Shown here: piece after piece, positions 53,480 to 63,152 of the stretch
How positions within the stretch are numbered: position 1 is the stretch's first letter
How the letters are laid out: each line of letters opens with the position of its first letter
Source of the DNA: Neobacillus rhizophilus
GTDB lineage: Bacteria; Bacillota; Bacilli; Bacillales; Cytobacillaceae
Assembly: GCF_018343535.1 (NCBI RefSeq)
Contig: NZ_JAGYPF010000001.1
Location: 930,001-994,000 of the forward strand
Direction of reading: 5' to 3'
Length of the DNA stretch: 64,000 nucleotides
The notes under the pieces: model-generated
Seen by the model: only the letters and a program-made list of their open reading frames with translations
The model's database searches: none
Told to the model about the DNA's origin: nothing
Made by a program: the position numbers and the translations under genes

Positions 53480-55231
53480 TTAATGTCCCCCATGCTCGAC
53501 CAGCTCTTCTAGCTGCTGGTGTAAATACATTTCCCTATACCAGCCGTTCTGCTCCATCAATTCCTCATGTGTTCCTCGTTCGATGATTTTTCCGTCTTCT
53601 AAAACCAGGATGAGGTTGGCATGCGCAATGGCGCTTAATCGGTGGGACGTAATGATGGTTGTCTTCCCTTCACGATTTTCCTTAAGCGCCGAAAGGATCG
53701 CTTCCTCCGTTTTCGCATCAACGGCCGATAAGGAATCATCAAGCACCAGCAGTTCCGGATCCATCAGAAGTGCCCTTGCTATCGAAATTCGCTGTTTTTG
53801 CCCACCTGATAACGACACTCCCCGCTCACCGACGATTGTCTTATACCCATCCGTAAACTGGAGAATATCTTCATGAATATTAGCTAATTTCGCTGCCAAT
53901 TCAATTTCTACACAGTCCGCTGATGGATTCGTAAAGGCAATGTTCTCCGCAACTGTAGCAGAGAATAAGAAATGATCCTGCGGTACATAACCAATGGCTT
54001 CTCTTAATTTTTCCAGTTTATAATCCTGTAGAGCCGCGCCGCCAAACAGGATTTCCCCATTGTACCCTTCAAACTCGCGAATCAGGAGTTTTAATAGTGT
54101 CGTTTTTCCGGCGCCTGTTTTTCCAACGATCCCCAGAGTTTCCCCTTTGTTTAATCTAAACTGAATATTTTTAAGTATTGGCTGCAATTCGCCCGGATAC
54201 GCAAATTCATGGATTCGATACTCTACATCACCACATGGTACCATTTCCGTCGCTTGTTTTTGGTCCGTTATTTCGACCTTTTCGCCAAGGAGCTTTGCAA
54301 CACGGTCATAGGAAGCCCGGCCGCGCTCCACAATGTTAAATAACCATCCGAATGCCAGCATCGGCCAGATTAATAAACCTAAATAAGTAGTAAAAGATAT
54401 TAATTGACCAATCGTCAACTCACCATTCAGCACATACTTTGCACCGAATACAATGGATAGGAAAAAGGAAATTCCGACGATGATGGAAATAGTCGGATCG
54501 TAGAGGGAATCGATTTTGGCGACGACGATATTTTTCTGAACGACATCATCTGATTGTTTTCTGAAGTCTTCAATATCCTCTTGTTCCTGGCCAAATGTCT
54601 TGATGACCTTTATTCCTGTAATGCTTTCCTGGGTTTTATCATTTAAGGATGAAAAAGCTTCCTGGGCTTTATGAAAGCTTCTGTGCAGCATGGTACCAAA
54701 CCAGCTTGTCAGCATCGCCATAAATGGCAGCGGGATTAAACAAATAAGCGTTAATTTCCAGCTGATTGTAAAAGCCATGGTCAGAATAACAAAACCACCG
54801 GTTGACAATGAGTCTACTAAAGTCAAAACCCCCGCCCCTGCTGTCTGCTGGATGGCTTGAAGGTCATTGGTAGCATGTGCCATTAAATCCCCAATCCTGC
54901 TTTTTTGATAAAAGGCAGGGGACATTTTTGTAAAATGATGATATAAACGATTTCTTAAAATTTTGCTTAGCTTTACTGAGGATCCGAAAATCATGATCCG
55001 CCAATAGTATCTTAGGATGTAGGTAGCAAGTCCGACAGCAACCAGAACAACGACCCATTCTGCAAGTAGTCCTTTTGTCACGGTTCCGTCATTTATATGG
55101 TCCGCCACAATTCCGATGACCTTTGGCGGCACAAGCTGTAAAAAAGCCACTACTAGTAAAAAGAATACCCCTGATATGTATGCTTTTTTCTCTTGTTTAA
55201 AAAACCAGCCTAGCTCCAAAAAAACCTTCAT
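53480..55231 (-). CDS. bmrC: Heterodimeric multidrug ABC exporter, BmrC-type subunit
   Basis: 583 residues: exporter-type membrane domain starting KVFLELGWFFKQEKKAY, then an ATPase domain with Walker A GIVGKTGAGKTT, intact signature SLSGGQKQR and Walker B LLVLDDSLSAVD, in which Asp replaces the catalytic Glu. This degenerate site is a hallmark of BmrC (YheI) of B. subtilis, which pairs with BmrD to expel drugs. ATG 55231 with GGGGGAGG just upstream. The leader gene before it supports the bmrBCD assignment. Confidence 0.87.
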   Translation of the reverse strand: MKVFLELGWFFKQEKKAYISGVFFLLVVAFLQLVPPKVIGIVADHINDGTVTKGLLAEWVVVLVAVGLATYILRYYWRIMIFGSSVKLSKILRNRLYHHFTKMSPAFYQKSRIGDLMAHATNDLQAIQQTAGAGVLTLVDSLSTGGFVILTMAFTISWKLTLICLIPLPFMAMLTSWFGTMLHRSFHKAQEAFSSLNDKTQESITGIKVIKTFGQEQEDIEDFRKQSDDVVQKNIVVAKIDSLYDPTISIIVGISFFLSIVFGAKYVLNGELTIGQLISFTTYLGLLIWPMLAFGWLFNIVERGRASYDRVAKLLGEKVEITDQKQATEMVPCGDVEYRIHEFAYPGELQPILKNIQFRLNKGETLGIVGKTGAGKTTLLKLLIREFEGYNGEILFGGAALQDYKLEKLREAIGYVPQDHFLFSATVAENIAFTNPSADCVEIELAAKLANIHEDILQFTDGYKTIVGERGVSLSGGQKQRISIARALLMDPELLVLDDSLSAVDAKTEEAILSALKENREGKTTIITSHRLSAIAHANLILVLEDGKIIERGTHEELMEQNGWYREMYLHQQLEELVEHGGH

Positions 55232-55345
55232 ATAACCTCCCCCAAAACGGATCAAATTCATGTACCGTTCATTACTGGTAAAAAATATTTAGCCTGACGA
55301 AGATTTATTTTATCAAATTTTTCTAAAATAAGGAAGATTAAGAAA

Positions 55346-55477
55346 TTAACGCTTTAACGCAATAAAAAAGACACTCAACGCTATTATGAGTGTACTTAGT
55401 AACAAATTTTCGAAAAAACTAGGTAATTTCAAGATTATATGATACACTTGGTTTACCATTTGATTTACTGTTTTCAT
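55346..55477 (-). CDS. bmrB: BmrB-like leader peptide (43 aa)
   Basis: An open frame too short for most gene finders encodes MKTVNQMVNQVYHIILKLPS and then FFENLLLSTLIIALSVFFIA, ending LKR. Its 3' part covers a terminator hairpin at 55361-55393. In B. subtilis, bmrB (yheJ) lies in this position and controls bmrCD by ribosome-mediated attenuation: stalled ribosomes on the leader open the terminator. The hydrophobic peptide, the position 114 bp ahead of bmrC and the overlapping hairpin all agree. The ATG at 55477 follows AATAGGG, part of a CCCTATTC/GAATAGGG hairpin that may mask it. Confidence 0.75.
   Translation of the reverse strand: MKTVNQMVNQVYHIILKLPSFFENLLLSTLIIALSVFFIALKR
55361..55393 (-). 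promoter_or_regulatory. Attenuator hairpin in the bmrBCD leader
   Basis: ACACTCA and TGAGTGT arms (minus strand) followed by CTTTTTTATT. It lies inside the leader ORF and 130 bp ahead of bmrC, so it ends transcription before the exporter genes unless disrupted. Confidence 0.75.
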
Positions 55478-55520
55478 GGCCCTATTCATTCGTGAATAGG
55501 GGTTTTTTTATGTATAAAAA

Positions 55521-55545
55521 AACAGACCCTTTACAGAGCCTGTTT
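55521..55545 (-). terminator. Terminator of the cold-shock gene
   Basis: ACAGGCTCT and GGGTCTGT arms with G-U pairs, followed on the minus strand by a run of T. Confidence 0.75.
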
Positions 55546-55558
55546 GTTTTTGGTTTAA

Positions 55559-55759
55559 TTAAGCTTTACGAACGTTAGCTGCTTGAGGTCCGCGTTGTCC
55601 TTGCTCAACATCGAAAGTCACTGCTTGACCTTCTTCTAAAGTTTTGAAACCTTCGCCTTGGATAGCTGAGAAATGAACGAATACATCGTCTCCACCTTCG
55701 CGCTCGATGAATCCGAAACCTTTTTCGCTGTTAAACCATTTTACTTTACCGTTTTCCAT
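55559..55759 (-). CDS. cspD: Cold-shock protein, CspD type
   Basis: 66 residues, [20 protein letters not shown] with both RNA-binding motifs (KGFGFI and DVFVHF). Single-stranded nucleic-acid chaperone of the cytoplasm. ATG 55759 has AGGAGG 7 nt upstream. A 16-bp GT/AC palindrome sits right against that ribosome site. Confidence 0.93.
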   Translation of the reverse strand: MENGKVKWFNSEKGFGFIEREGGDDVFVHFSAIQGEGFKTLEEGQAVTFDVEQGQRGPQAANVRKA

Positions 55760-55774
55760 TTTTGTTGCCTCCTG

Positions 55775-55790
55775 GTGTGTGTACACACAC
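55775..55790 (-). promoter_or_regulatory. Palindrome adjoining the csp ribosome site
   Basis: GTGTGTGTACACACAC, a perfect 16-bp palindrome two nt upstream of the AGGAGG of the cold-shock gene. In RNA it could form a hairpin or be a protein-binding site. Confidence 0.45.
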
Positions 55791-55929
55791 AATGTTAATA
55801 CTATCCTTGCTCTCAGTGATCATCAAGACGAAAAGTTTTCCTTATACTATCCTTTACACCGAACAAAAATAATTCTTTACTAGTATAACACGCTTCTATA
55901 ACAAAAGCAAGCATCTAAAAAATAAAATA

Positions 55930-55976
55930 AAAAGCCACCCTTCCGGCTAATTTTTTCAACCGGTAAAAGTGGCTTT
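55930..55976 (-). terminator. Terminator after the yneF-tail copy
   Basis: AAAGCCAC and GTGGCTTT outer arms with CCGG and CCGG-type inner pairs. Its sequence is closely similar to the hairpin at 56257, so the terminator was duplicated or carried along with the yneF tail. Confidence 0.75.
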
Positions 55977-55994
55977 GAATTAAGGATTCTTATT

Positions 55995-56255
55995 TCATTT
56001 GCTTTTCATGGCTTGCATCATTTGGTTGATCTTCTTTTGTGAAGGCTTCATACCCATTTGCATCAAAACTCGGAAAAGCAATCTATCCTTTAAATCGTAC
56101 ACGGTTATACTTTCAAGTTCTGTTACTGCCCTTTTTTCTTTAAGAAATTGAAGTAATTGTTTATAATCCTGACGTTTATTTTTCATGGTTTTATCGGTGA
56201 AACCTTTTACTAAACAATGGTACAAATATTCTTCAATTACATCTTCTAATAGCAC
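55995..56255 (-). pseudogene. Tyrosine-recombinase N-terminal fragment fused to a yneF-tail copy
   Basis: 86 codons. Residues 1-60 (LLEDVIEEYLYHCLVKGFTD, then KTMKNKRQDYKQLLQFLKEK) are the SAM-like N-terminal domain of phage or ICE tyrosine recombinases. From about residue 65 the frame becomes [19 protein letters not shown], the end of YneF; at the DNA level 56006-56065 matches 56445-56504 at 59 of 60 positions. The catalytic part of the recombinase is lost. GTG 56255 has GGGTGG 7 nt upstream within the preceding hairpin, so it could be made. Confidence 0.75.
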
Positions 56256-56256
56256 A

Positions 56257-56302
56257 AAAAAACCACCCTTCGGTTAATCATTCATCCGAAAAAGTGGTTT
56301 TG
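56257..56302 (-). terminator. Terminator downstream of yneF
   Basis: AAAACCAC and GTGGTTTT arms with CCGAA/TTCGG inner pairs; near copy of the hairpin at 55930. Confidence 0.75.
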
Positions 56303-56424
56303 TGTTGAAATATTGAAGGATTAAGCAATTTTATAAGAATTTATGATGAAGGATTAAGTCTTTAACTTATCCTATTCTTAAAAATCACTCTCAACCATCT
56401 GAAAAACCTTGATATAACAACGTT

Positions 56425-56637
56425 TTACTTCCCAGTTTGCTTATTCATGGCTTGCATCATTTGGTTGATCTTCTTCTGTGAAGGCTTCATACCCATTTGC
56501 ATCATCATGGTTTTAAGCATTTGCTCATTGATTGGCGGATTTTTCTTTAAATAGCTCATCATATAACGGCGAGCAATGAAAAATCCTAGTGCTACACCAG
56601 CTACAAGTGCCAGTATACCAACTAGAACGTACATCAT
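56425..56637 (-). CDS. yneF: UPF0154 membrane protein YneF
   Basis: 70 residues: a single N-terminal membrane segment ([21 protein letters not shown]) and the conserved tail [20 protein letters not shown] shortened here, ending MNKQTGK. It is intact. ATG 56637 or 56634 follows GGAGG. Essential function unknown; it lies next to sirA as in B. subtilis. Its 3' 60 nt are duplicated at 56006. Confidence 0.9.
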   Translation of the reverse strand: MMYVLVGILALVAGVALGFFIARRYMMSYLKKNPPINEQMLKTMMMQMGMKPSQKKINQMMQAMNKQTGK

Positions 56638-56716
56638 ATTATAATTTCCTCCTTCATGTTGTCTACCATACAACAGTGTACTAAATAAAACGAAATTAGA
56701 CAATATTCGATTTTAA

Positions 56717-57157
56717 TTAGACATATTTTCTTTCTTTAATCGGCTTTAACCAGCCAAACCGCTCATGTTCTAGGTCAATCGCCAAAAAGGAGGATTCACA
56801 CTTTCTCAGCACTTCAAAAAACGCTGTCTCCGCTTCATAGCTTCCATGTGCCTCCAGCGAGATTAAATCCTGGTAGACTTCCAATTTTGCCCTACTTATT
56901 TTTCCACTAAGATCAATCGTATATGCACCATGGTCTGCTTTAAAGCCCTTTATTTTTCCAAGCTGTCTTTGAATCAGCTGGTGGATTTTTAATACTTCTA
57001 TTTTCTTTGTTATATAGACAATTTGTTTTTTTGTTATAAATTGAAGCTCGCCCCGTGCGTGCTGATGTTCCTGGAATAGTTGAAAAAACAACCGCTCTCG
57101 TCCGAAGTAATGGGTGGCAAATTCATCTTCTATTAAATAAAGCTGATATTTCCTCAT
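56717..57157 (-). CDS. sirA: Sporulation inhibitor of replication SirA
   Basis: 146 residues starting MRKYQLYLIEDEFATHYFGR, matching SirA (YneE), which binds DnaA domain I at the start of sporulation to stop new replication rounds. ATG 57157 is set by GGAGGAGAGG upstream; the frame continues further without homology. Position between tkt and yneF is conserved in Bacillus. Spo0A normally drives it; I did not identify a Spo0A box with confidence. Confidence 0.85.
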   Translation of the reverse strand: MRKYQLYLIEDEFATHYFGRERLFFQLFQEHQHARGELQFITKKQIVYITKKIEVLKIHQLIQRQLGKIKGFKADHGAYTIDLSGKISRAKLEVYQDLISLEAHGSYEAETAFFEVLRKCESSFLAIDLEHERFGWLKPIKERKYV

Positions 57158-57322
57158 TCCAACCTCTCCTCCGCTGACAATCCTTTTATCTATTATAAAG
57201 AATCGGCAAGGAAACATTTGTCTTATCGCGGCAAAAACTTTCACTTATTTTGTCGATTTGCAATTAGAGTGCTATATCAGTAATTTATTTCGATAGAAGC
57301 TGACGGATTTCCTCCATAAAAA

Positions 57323-57350
57323 AGAGAGAGCGGAATTTCCCCTCTCCCTC
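57323..57350 (-). terminator. Terminator of tkt
   Basis: GAGGGAGAG and CTCTCTCTT arms followed on the minus strand by TTTTTT. Confidence 0.75.
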
Positions 57351-57359
57351 GTCATTTGA

Positions 57360-59366
57360 TTATTTTTGTACAAGTGCTTTCACACGAGCAACGACGTTTG
57401 GCACACTAAATCCGAACTCTTCCATGATTTTTTCACCTGGTGCAGATGCTCCAAAATGATCGATAGCTAATACGTCACCTTCATCACCAGCATATTTGTG
57501 CCAGCCGAAGGATGCTCCGACTTCCAGAGCAAGACGCTTCTTCACGCTCTTTGGAAGGACAGAGTCTTTGTATTCTTGTGATTGCTGTTCAAAGCGATCC
57601 CATGATGGCATACTGACTACAGAAACCTGGATTCCTTCACCAGCAAGTGCTTTCTGTGCTTCCACTGCAAGACTTACTTCGGATCCAGCTGCTAGTAATA
57701 GGGCATCTGGAGTATCTTTTCCTGCTGCGGAAACCACATATGCTCCTTTAGAAACTCCAACATATGCATTTTTATCTGTATCTTTTAATGTTGGTAAGTC
57801 CTGACGAGTTAATACTAAAGCTGTCGGCTTGTTTGTTGATTCTACTGCAAGCTTCCATGCTGCTGCTGTTTCATTGGCATCAGCAGGACGGATTAGTGAT
57901 AGTCCTGGCATTGCGCGTAATGCCGCAAGTTGCTCAATTGGCTCGTGAGTTGGTCCATCTTCCCCAACTGCGATACTGTCATGTGTAAATACATAAGTAA
58001 CTGGTAGACCCATTATTGCTGCAAGGCGAATTGCCGGACGAAGATAATCAGAGAATACAAAGAATGTTCCTCCAAAAACTTTAACCCCGCCATGCAGAGC
58101 AATACCATTCATTGCAGCACCCATTGCAAATTCACGAACGCCGAACCAGATGTTGCGGCCTTCATATGCGCCTGGCATGAAGTCTGTTGTCCCTTTAAGC
58201 ATTGTTTTGTTAGAACCGGCAAGGTCAGCAGAACCACCAATTAAAATCGGCAGGTTCTTGGCAATGCCATTTAGCGCTTCACCTGAAGAAGCACGAGTTG
58301 CAAGCCCCTTGCCTTCAGTGTAAACCGGAACATCCTTATCCCATCCTTCAGGAAGTTCATGATTTAGTGCTTGTTCAAGCTGGCGAGCCAACTCTGGATA
58401 TTCGTTTTTATACTGAGCGAACATGTCGTTCCACTCTTTTTCTTTTTTCTCACCATTTTCAACGATAAGCTTTTGGAAGTTATCGTAAACTTCTTGTGGA
58501 ACATGGAAATCTTCCTCGAAAGTCCACTTATAAGCTTCTTTGGTAAGCTTTAGCTCATTTGCACCAAGTGGTGACCCATGAACACCTGATGTGCCGGCAC
58601 GGTTAGGTGAACCGTAACCAATCACTGTTCTTACTTCAATCATGGTTGGTCTGTCTAAATCATTTCTTGCTTCTTCAAGTGCTTTAGCAATTTCTTCGTA
58701 GTTGTTACCGTCTTCGACACGAAGATACTGCCATCCGTAAGATTGGAAGCGCTCCTTCACACTTTCAGAGAAAGATTTATTCAAATCTCCGTCTAAGGAA
58801 ATATCATTTGAATCATATAATACGACTAAACGGCCTAACTTTAGGTGACCGGCAAGTGATGCAGCCTCAGCAGATACGCCTTCCATTAAGTCGCCGTCTC
58901 CACAAACGCTGTATGTAAAATGATTCACAAGTTCATATTTGTCTTTGTTATAAACGCTAGCAACATGGCGTTCTGCCATAGCCATTCCCACTGCCATAGC
59001 AATCCCTTGACCAAGCGGCCCAGTCGTTGCTTCTACTCCTTCAGTATGGCCATATTCAGGATGTCCTGGAGTTTTGCTTCCCCATTGGCGGAATTGCTTT
59101 AAATCATCCATGGATAAATTATAGCCGGATAGATGAAGCATGCTGTAAAGCAATGCAGATCCATGACCTGCAGATAATACGAAGCGGTCACGGTTGAACC
59201 AATGTGGATTTTTAGGGTTGTGGTTCATAAATCTTGTCCATAATGTATAGGTCATTGGAGCAGCACCCATCGGCATTCCAGGGTGTCCAGAGTTTGCTTT
59301 CTCGATAGCATCAATTGAAAGCGTACGAATCGTGGTGACAGATAAATCATCAATTGTGTTAAACAT
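57360..59366 (-). CDS. tkt: Transketolase
   Basis: 668 residues with the transketolase layout: thiamine diphosphate domain ([16 protein letters not shown], then [12 protein letters not shown]), middle domain with [15 protein letters not shown], and C-terminal domain. It moves two-carbon units in the pentose phosphate pathway. ATG 59366 with AAGGAAGG upstream is the family start. Confidence 0.96.
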   Translation of the reverse strand: MFNTIDDLSVTTIRTLSIDAIEKANSGHPGMPMGAAPMTYTLWTRFMNHNPKNPHWFNRDRFVLSAGHGSALLYSMLHLSGYNLSMDDLKQFRQWGSKTPGHPEYGHTEGVEATTGPLGQGIAMAVGMAMAERHVASVYNKDKYELVNHFTYSVCGDGDLMEGVSAEAASLAGHLKLGRLVVLYDSNDISLDGDLNKSFSESVKERFQSYGWQYLRVEDGNNYEEIAKALEEARNDLDRPTMIEVRTVIGYGSPNRAGTSGVHGSPLGANELKLTKEAYKWTFEEDFHVPQEVYDNFQKLIVENGEKKEKEWNDMFAQYKNEYPELARQLEQALNHELPEGWDKDVPVYTEGKGLATRASSGEALNGIAKNLPILIGGSADLAGSNKTMLKGTTDFMPGAYEGRNIWFGVREFAMGAAMNGIALHGGVKVFGGTFFVFSDYLRPAIRLAAIMGLPVTYVFTHDSIAVGEDGPTHEPIEQLAALRAMPGLSLIRPADANETAAAWKLAVESTNKPTALVLTRQDLPTLKDTDKNAYVGVSKGAYVVSAAGKDTPDALLLAAGSEVSLAVEAQKALAGEGIQVSVVSMPSWDRFEQQSQEYKDSVLPKSVKKRLALEVGASFGWHKYAGDEGDVLAIDHFGASAPGEKIMEEFGFSVPNVVARVKALVQK

Positions 59367-59513
59367 CTTTTTACAACCTTCCTTCTTCGGAAAATACAAA
59401 CAACTTTAATATTATAGTGCTGTGGATTTTTATTCAACAAATTACTACGTATTTTGTAGCAAAATTCACTTTATTATATATTTTGACACATGAAAGCGCT
59501 ATATATGTAAAAA

Positions 59514-59536
59514 GGAATACAAATAACTTGTATTCC
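59514..59536 (-). terminator. Terminator of ynzC
   Basis: GGAATACAA and TTGTATTCC arms followed on the minus strand by TTTTTACA. Confidence 0.85.
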
Positions 59537-59544
59537 CAGATGCT

Positions 59545-59775
59545 TTAATGAAGATTATTTTTTTTCCTGGTTTTTATTTTTTCAGGTGTAACGTCATTAC
59601 CAAGTGGATCAATTATTTTTGTATTTGTCAGGGTATCCAGCATTTGCGATCGAAAAGCAGCTAAATATTCACTTCTAAGTGATGACTGCTCTTTTGCTTC
59701 GATTTCTGTTAAACCTGTCGCTTTCTTTTTCCTTGCCAATTCATTGATTCTGGCCATTTTTTCCTTGGATAGCAT
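59545..59775 (-). CDS. ynzC: DUF896 protein YnzC
   Basis: 76 residues, MLSKEKMARINELARKKKAT at the start with the DUF896 two-helix body. In B. subtilis it belongs to the LexA-controlled yneA-yneB-ynzC operon; here it follows yneB by 82 bp on the same strand. Role unknown. Confidence 0.9.
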   Translation of the reverse strand: MLSKEKMARINELARKKKATGLTEIEAKEQSSLRSEYLAAFRSQMLDTLTNTKIIDPLGNDVTPEKIKTRKKNNLH

Positions 59776-59857
59776 TCAAGTACATTCCTTTCCAAAAAAC
59801 TGCTAACATTAAGACAAGATTGTACTAGAAAAGAATCCACCTGGCAAGGATGAAGGT

Positions 59858-60508
<651 letters not shown>

Positions 60509-60519
60509 TTAGGTCCTTC

Positions 60520-60843
60520 CTATTTCTCTAATGCACTTGCTAATTCCCTTTCTGCGGGTGCTTCATTACTAACCGGAATTAAAATTTCTTCACCTGGAAA
60601 AATTTCATCCCCAACATCCCGATTATGTTTTTTCACCCAGTTGACGAATTCCTTGTTTGATAATGAATGCTCGCCAGCATACTTTTGGGAAATTTCCCAT
60701 AGTGTGTCTCCGTCTGCTACAGTCACTTTCAAATATTTATCCTGATTTTTCGGACTTTGCTGAAATGCTAATACAAATGCTAATGAGCAGCTTAATAATA
60801 GAAGAATAATAGCGTATGAGTATTGGTTCCATATTTTTTTCAT
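60520..60843 (-). CDS. yneA: SOS cell-division suppressor YneA
   Basis: 107 residues: an N-terminal membrane anchor (YAIILLLLSCSLAFVLAF) and an extracytoplasmic LysM domain at about 40-92 (TVADGDTLWEISQKYAG). YneA is made on DNA damage and halts septation until repair. ATG 60843. Divergent from lexA, with SOS boxes in between; first gene of yneA-yneB-ynzC. Confidence 0.93.
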   Translation of the reverse strand: MKKIWNQYSYAIILLLLSCSLAFVLAFQQSPKNQDKYLKVTVADGDTLWEISQKYAGEHSLSNKEFVNWVKKHNRDVGDEIFPGEEILIPVSNEAPAERELASALEK

Positions 60844-60861
60844 TATAAAACACCCCTGATT

Positions 60862-60941
60862 AGAATGTATGTTCGTTTTATTTGATTTGATTATAATCCG
60901 AACGTTTGTTTGTTGTCAAGCATTATTCGAACTTATGTTTG
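60862..60941. promoter_or_regulatory. Three LexA (SOS) boxes
   Basis: AGAATGTATGTTCG at 60862-60875, CGAACGTTTGTTTG at 60899-60912 and CGAACTTATGTTTG at 60928-60941 fit the Gram-positive SOS box GAAC-N4-GTTC with single mismatches. They lie in the yneA-lexA divergent region. Confidence 0.85.
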
Positions 60942-60967
60942 TATAAATTATGCGAACATGTTATAAT
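60939..60967 (+). promoter_or_regulatory. lexA promoter
   Basis: TTGTAT and TATAAT with a 17-nt spacer; the -35 overlaps the third SOS box, which explains autorepression. Confidence 0.65.
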
Positions 60968-61002
60968 AAAGACAACATTAACCAGGCGAGGTGTAATTTA
61001 TC

Positions 61003-61626
61003 ATGGTAAAAGTATCAAAGCGGCAGCAGGATATCCTTGATTTCATAAAAGGAGAAGTGAAAACAAAGGGATATCCGCCATCTGTTCGGGAAATTGGCGA
61101 AGCAGTCGGACTAGCATCGAGTTCTACTGTACATGGGCATTTAGCCAGATTAGAAAGCAAGGGTTTAATTAGACGGGATCCAACAAAACCAAGGGCTATC
61201 GAAATCCTGGAAGCGGATGAAGCTGCTCATATCCCTCGAAACCATGTTGTAAATGTCCCAGTTGTCGGTAAAGTTACTGCCGGACTGCCGATTACGGCCA
61301 TTGAAAATGTTGAGGAATATTTTCCTCTTCCCGAAAGACTAGCTCCTTCTAGCGAGAATGTCTTCATGCTTGAAATCATGGGAGAAAGTATGATTGAAGC
61401 AGGGATTCTTGACGGAGATTACGTTATTGTAAAACAGCAGCCGTCTGCGAACAACGGGGATATCGTTGTTGCGATGACCGAAGAAGACGAGGCTACCTGT
61501 AAGAGATTCTTCAAGGAGAAAGACTACATCCGCCTGCAGCCGGAAAACTCTTCTATGGATCCAATCATTTTAAACAACGTTACCATTTTGGGGAAGGTAA
61601 TTGGGGTATATAGACAAATTCATTAA
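61003..61626 (+). CDS. lexA: SOS repressor LexA
   Basis: 207 residues: N-terminal winged helix ([20 protein letters not shown]), cleavage site Ala93-Gly94, catalytic Ser129 in GESMIEAG and Lys167. It represses DNA-damage genes and cleaves itself when RecA filaments form. ATG 61003. Confidence 0.96.
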   Translation: MVKVSKRQQDILDFIKGEVKTKGYPPSVREIGEAVGLASSSTVHGHLARLESKGLIRRDPTKPRAIEILEADEAAHIPRNHVVNVPVVGKVTAGLPITAIENVEEYFPLPERLAPSSENVFMLEIMGESMIEAGILDGDYVIVKQQPSANNGDIVVAMTEEDEATCKRFFKEKDYIRLQPENSSMDPIILNNVTILGKVIGVYRQIH

Positions 61627-61650
61627 AAACACTCCATAGGGGTACGGTAA

Positions 61651-61676
61651 AGCCAGCATAACTGCTGGCTTTTTTT
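61651..61676 (+). terminator. Terminator of lexA
   Basis: AGCCAGCA and TGCTGGCT arms followed by seven T residues. Confidence 0.9.
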
Positions 61677-61751
61677 AATCAAAATTTAGGTGTTTACTAG
61701 ACAGCGTACGCTTCGAAAGAGGAAGTCCATCTTTTCTATTTATTTATCACT

Positions 61752-62114
61752 CTAGTTATTTGACCATGAATATCCATGATAAGCAGCCAAAATATTGGCT
61801 GCGTACATGGCAGCTCCATAAATCAAAAAATGAACCTTTCCGTTACTTTCCCCAAGCTGCAGCAATTCATAATTAAAGGTTGAAAAAGTAGTAAAGGACC
61901 CAAGAAAGCCAATCATCAGGAAATTTATTTGTGTTTCTGATATGTTGTCCTTTGCAAAAAGAACTCCTGCTGCAAACGAACCTGAGACATTTATGATGAG
62001 AGTGCCCAGTGGGATTTTATTAATATTCCATTTAAAGAAAAAGGTACTAAGTAGATAACGAGAAATAGCACCAAGAAATCCTCCTGCACCAATAACCAAC
62101 AGTGTTATTATCAT
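61752..62114 (-). CDS. crcB: Fluoride channel CrcB/Fluc, second subunit
   Basis: 120 residues, four membrane segments, with GGFLGAISRYLLS, NVSGSFAAG and GFLGSFTTFSTF. Fluc channels export fluoride; two different half-channel genes in tandem usually form a heterodimer. ATG 62114 lies 8 nt after the upstream crcB stop. Confidence 0.9.
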   Translation of the reverse strand: MIITLLVIGAGGFLGAISRYLLSTFFFKWNINKIPLGTLIINVSGSFAAGVLFAKDNISETQINFLMIGFLGSFTTFSTFNYELLQLGESNGKVHFLIYGAAMYAANILAAYHGYSWSNN

Positions 62115-62122
62115 AGCCAAAA

Positions 62123-62494
62123 TTACCCTTTCTCTATTTTCAATGCGATAACACGTCCAATTTTTACAGATCCATAACCTGCAATTATTGTTAGTGCCAA
62201 GTAAACAATGCTTGGTTGAATACCCCATTTCAGAAAAAGTTCAATTGTTTTCACACTGAAAGAGGAGAAAGTTGTAAATGAGCCTAGGAATCCAGTTACA
62301 AATCCAAGTTTAAACAACGAAGAGAAACGGTTTGGATTTAATGATAAAGTGAATCCAATGATAAAACAGCCGATCATGTTCACAAATAATATACCCGAGG
62401 AAAGAGGGAGTGCGGTACGGGAAATCAAACCATCTAATAAAAACCGAAATACCGCACCGATTACTCCTCCGCATCCAACAGCCAGATAGACCAT
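62123..62494 (-). CDS. crcB: Fluoride channel CrcB/Fluc, first subunit
   Basis: 123 residues with GGVIGAVFRFLLDG, NMIGCFIIGF and GFLGSFTTFSSFS, four membrane segments. ATG 62494 has AAGAAGTG at good spacing; ATG 62500 is too close. No fluoride riboswitch is visible in the 80 bp upstream or before the neighbouring gene. Confidence 0.9.
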   Translation of the reverse strand: MVYLAVGCGGVIGAVFRFLLDGLISRTALPLSSGILFVNMIGCFIIGFTLSLNPNRFSSLFKLGFVTGFLGSFTTFSSFSVKTIELFLKWGIQPSIVYLALTIIAGYGSVKIGRVIALKIEKG

Positions 62495-62574
62495 TTCCAT
62501 CACTTCTTTTTTATTCCCAATATATTCAATGCTATGAAATAAAATGCTAACTTGGACTATTATCAAAACGAACT

Positions 62575-63051
62575 TTAATCATTATCGCTGTTATACCATT
62601 CTTCCTCCCATTCGTCTTCTTCGTATTCACTACACCATTTATAATTTCTTTTTTGAAAAGTAAGAATATAGTTTTTTAACATGTTGTATCGAATGGTTTT
62701 TTGATCTTGAGTTAACGCTCCCGCCCAAGCATAGGTTTCAATCAAAGAAATATAATCCATATAAATCTGATGGTAAATTTGATCAAGACGTTTTTTTTGG
62801 GCTTCCGTAAATCGAATATCCTTTGTGCAGTCTAAGTCGTTATCCATTTCATTTTCATTTTCTGGATCATCCGTATCTTCTTTCGGTTGTTTATTGACTG
62901 GACTCTTTTCTTTCTTTAAACTTTCCTTATTTGAACCAGTATCTTCGACAGTTTTTTCTTTATTAAAGGACTCCATTTTGGCAGAGGCTTGGAAGGGCAT
63001 GAGCGAATAGCTTAGAAACAAAACGACGATGCTTACATATTTTATTATCAT
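62575..63051 (-). CDS. Exported acidic protein, function unknown
   Basis: 158 residues: signal peptide (VSIVVLFLSYSLMPFQASA), a charged low-complexity linker (residues 20-70), then a helical domain starting FTEAQKKRLDQIYHQIYMDY, similar in pattern to YckD/DUF2680 proteins, and a very acidic tail with two Cys. ATG 63051 with AAGGAG upstream. Confidence 0.6.
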   Translation of the reverse strand: MIIKYVSIVVLFLSYSLMPFQASAKMESFNKEKTVEDTGSNKESLKKEKSPVNKQPKEDTDDPENENEMDNDLDCTKDIRFTEAQKKRLDQIYHQIYMDYISLIETYAWAGALTQDQKTIRYNMLKNYILTFQKRNYKWCSEYEEDEWEEEWYNSDND

Positions 63052-63152
63052 TTCTTTTCTCCTTAAAAATAAATGACTTAAAAATGTAAAACTGCACATC
63101 TAAATTGATATGCAGCTTGAAGAATTATTTCAATACCTTCATGAGTGTGGAT

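Noticed and set aside
53480..55231. BmrC-type subunit as an inactivated exporter because of its Asp in Walker B
   Set aside because: One degenerate nucleotide site is normal in heterodimeric exporters of this kind, and the partner has the complementary intact residues.
60953..60966. Fourth SOS box (CGAACATGTTATAA)
   Set aside because: GAAC and GTT are only one base apart, so it does not fit the GAAC-N4-GTTC spacing; it is the spacer and -10 of the lexA promoter.
62495..62575. Fluoride riboswitch before crcB
   Set aside because: The gap is short and lacks the GGNGAUGG-type aptamer start.
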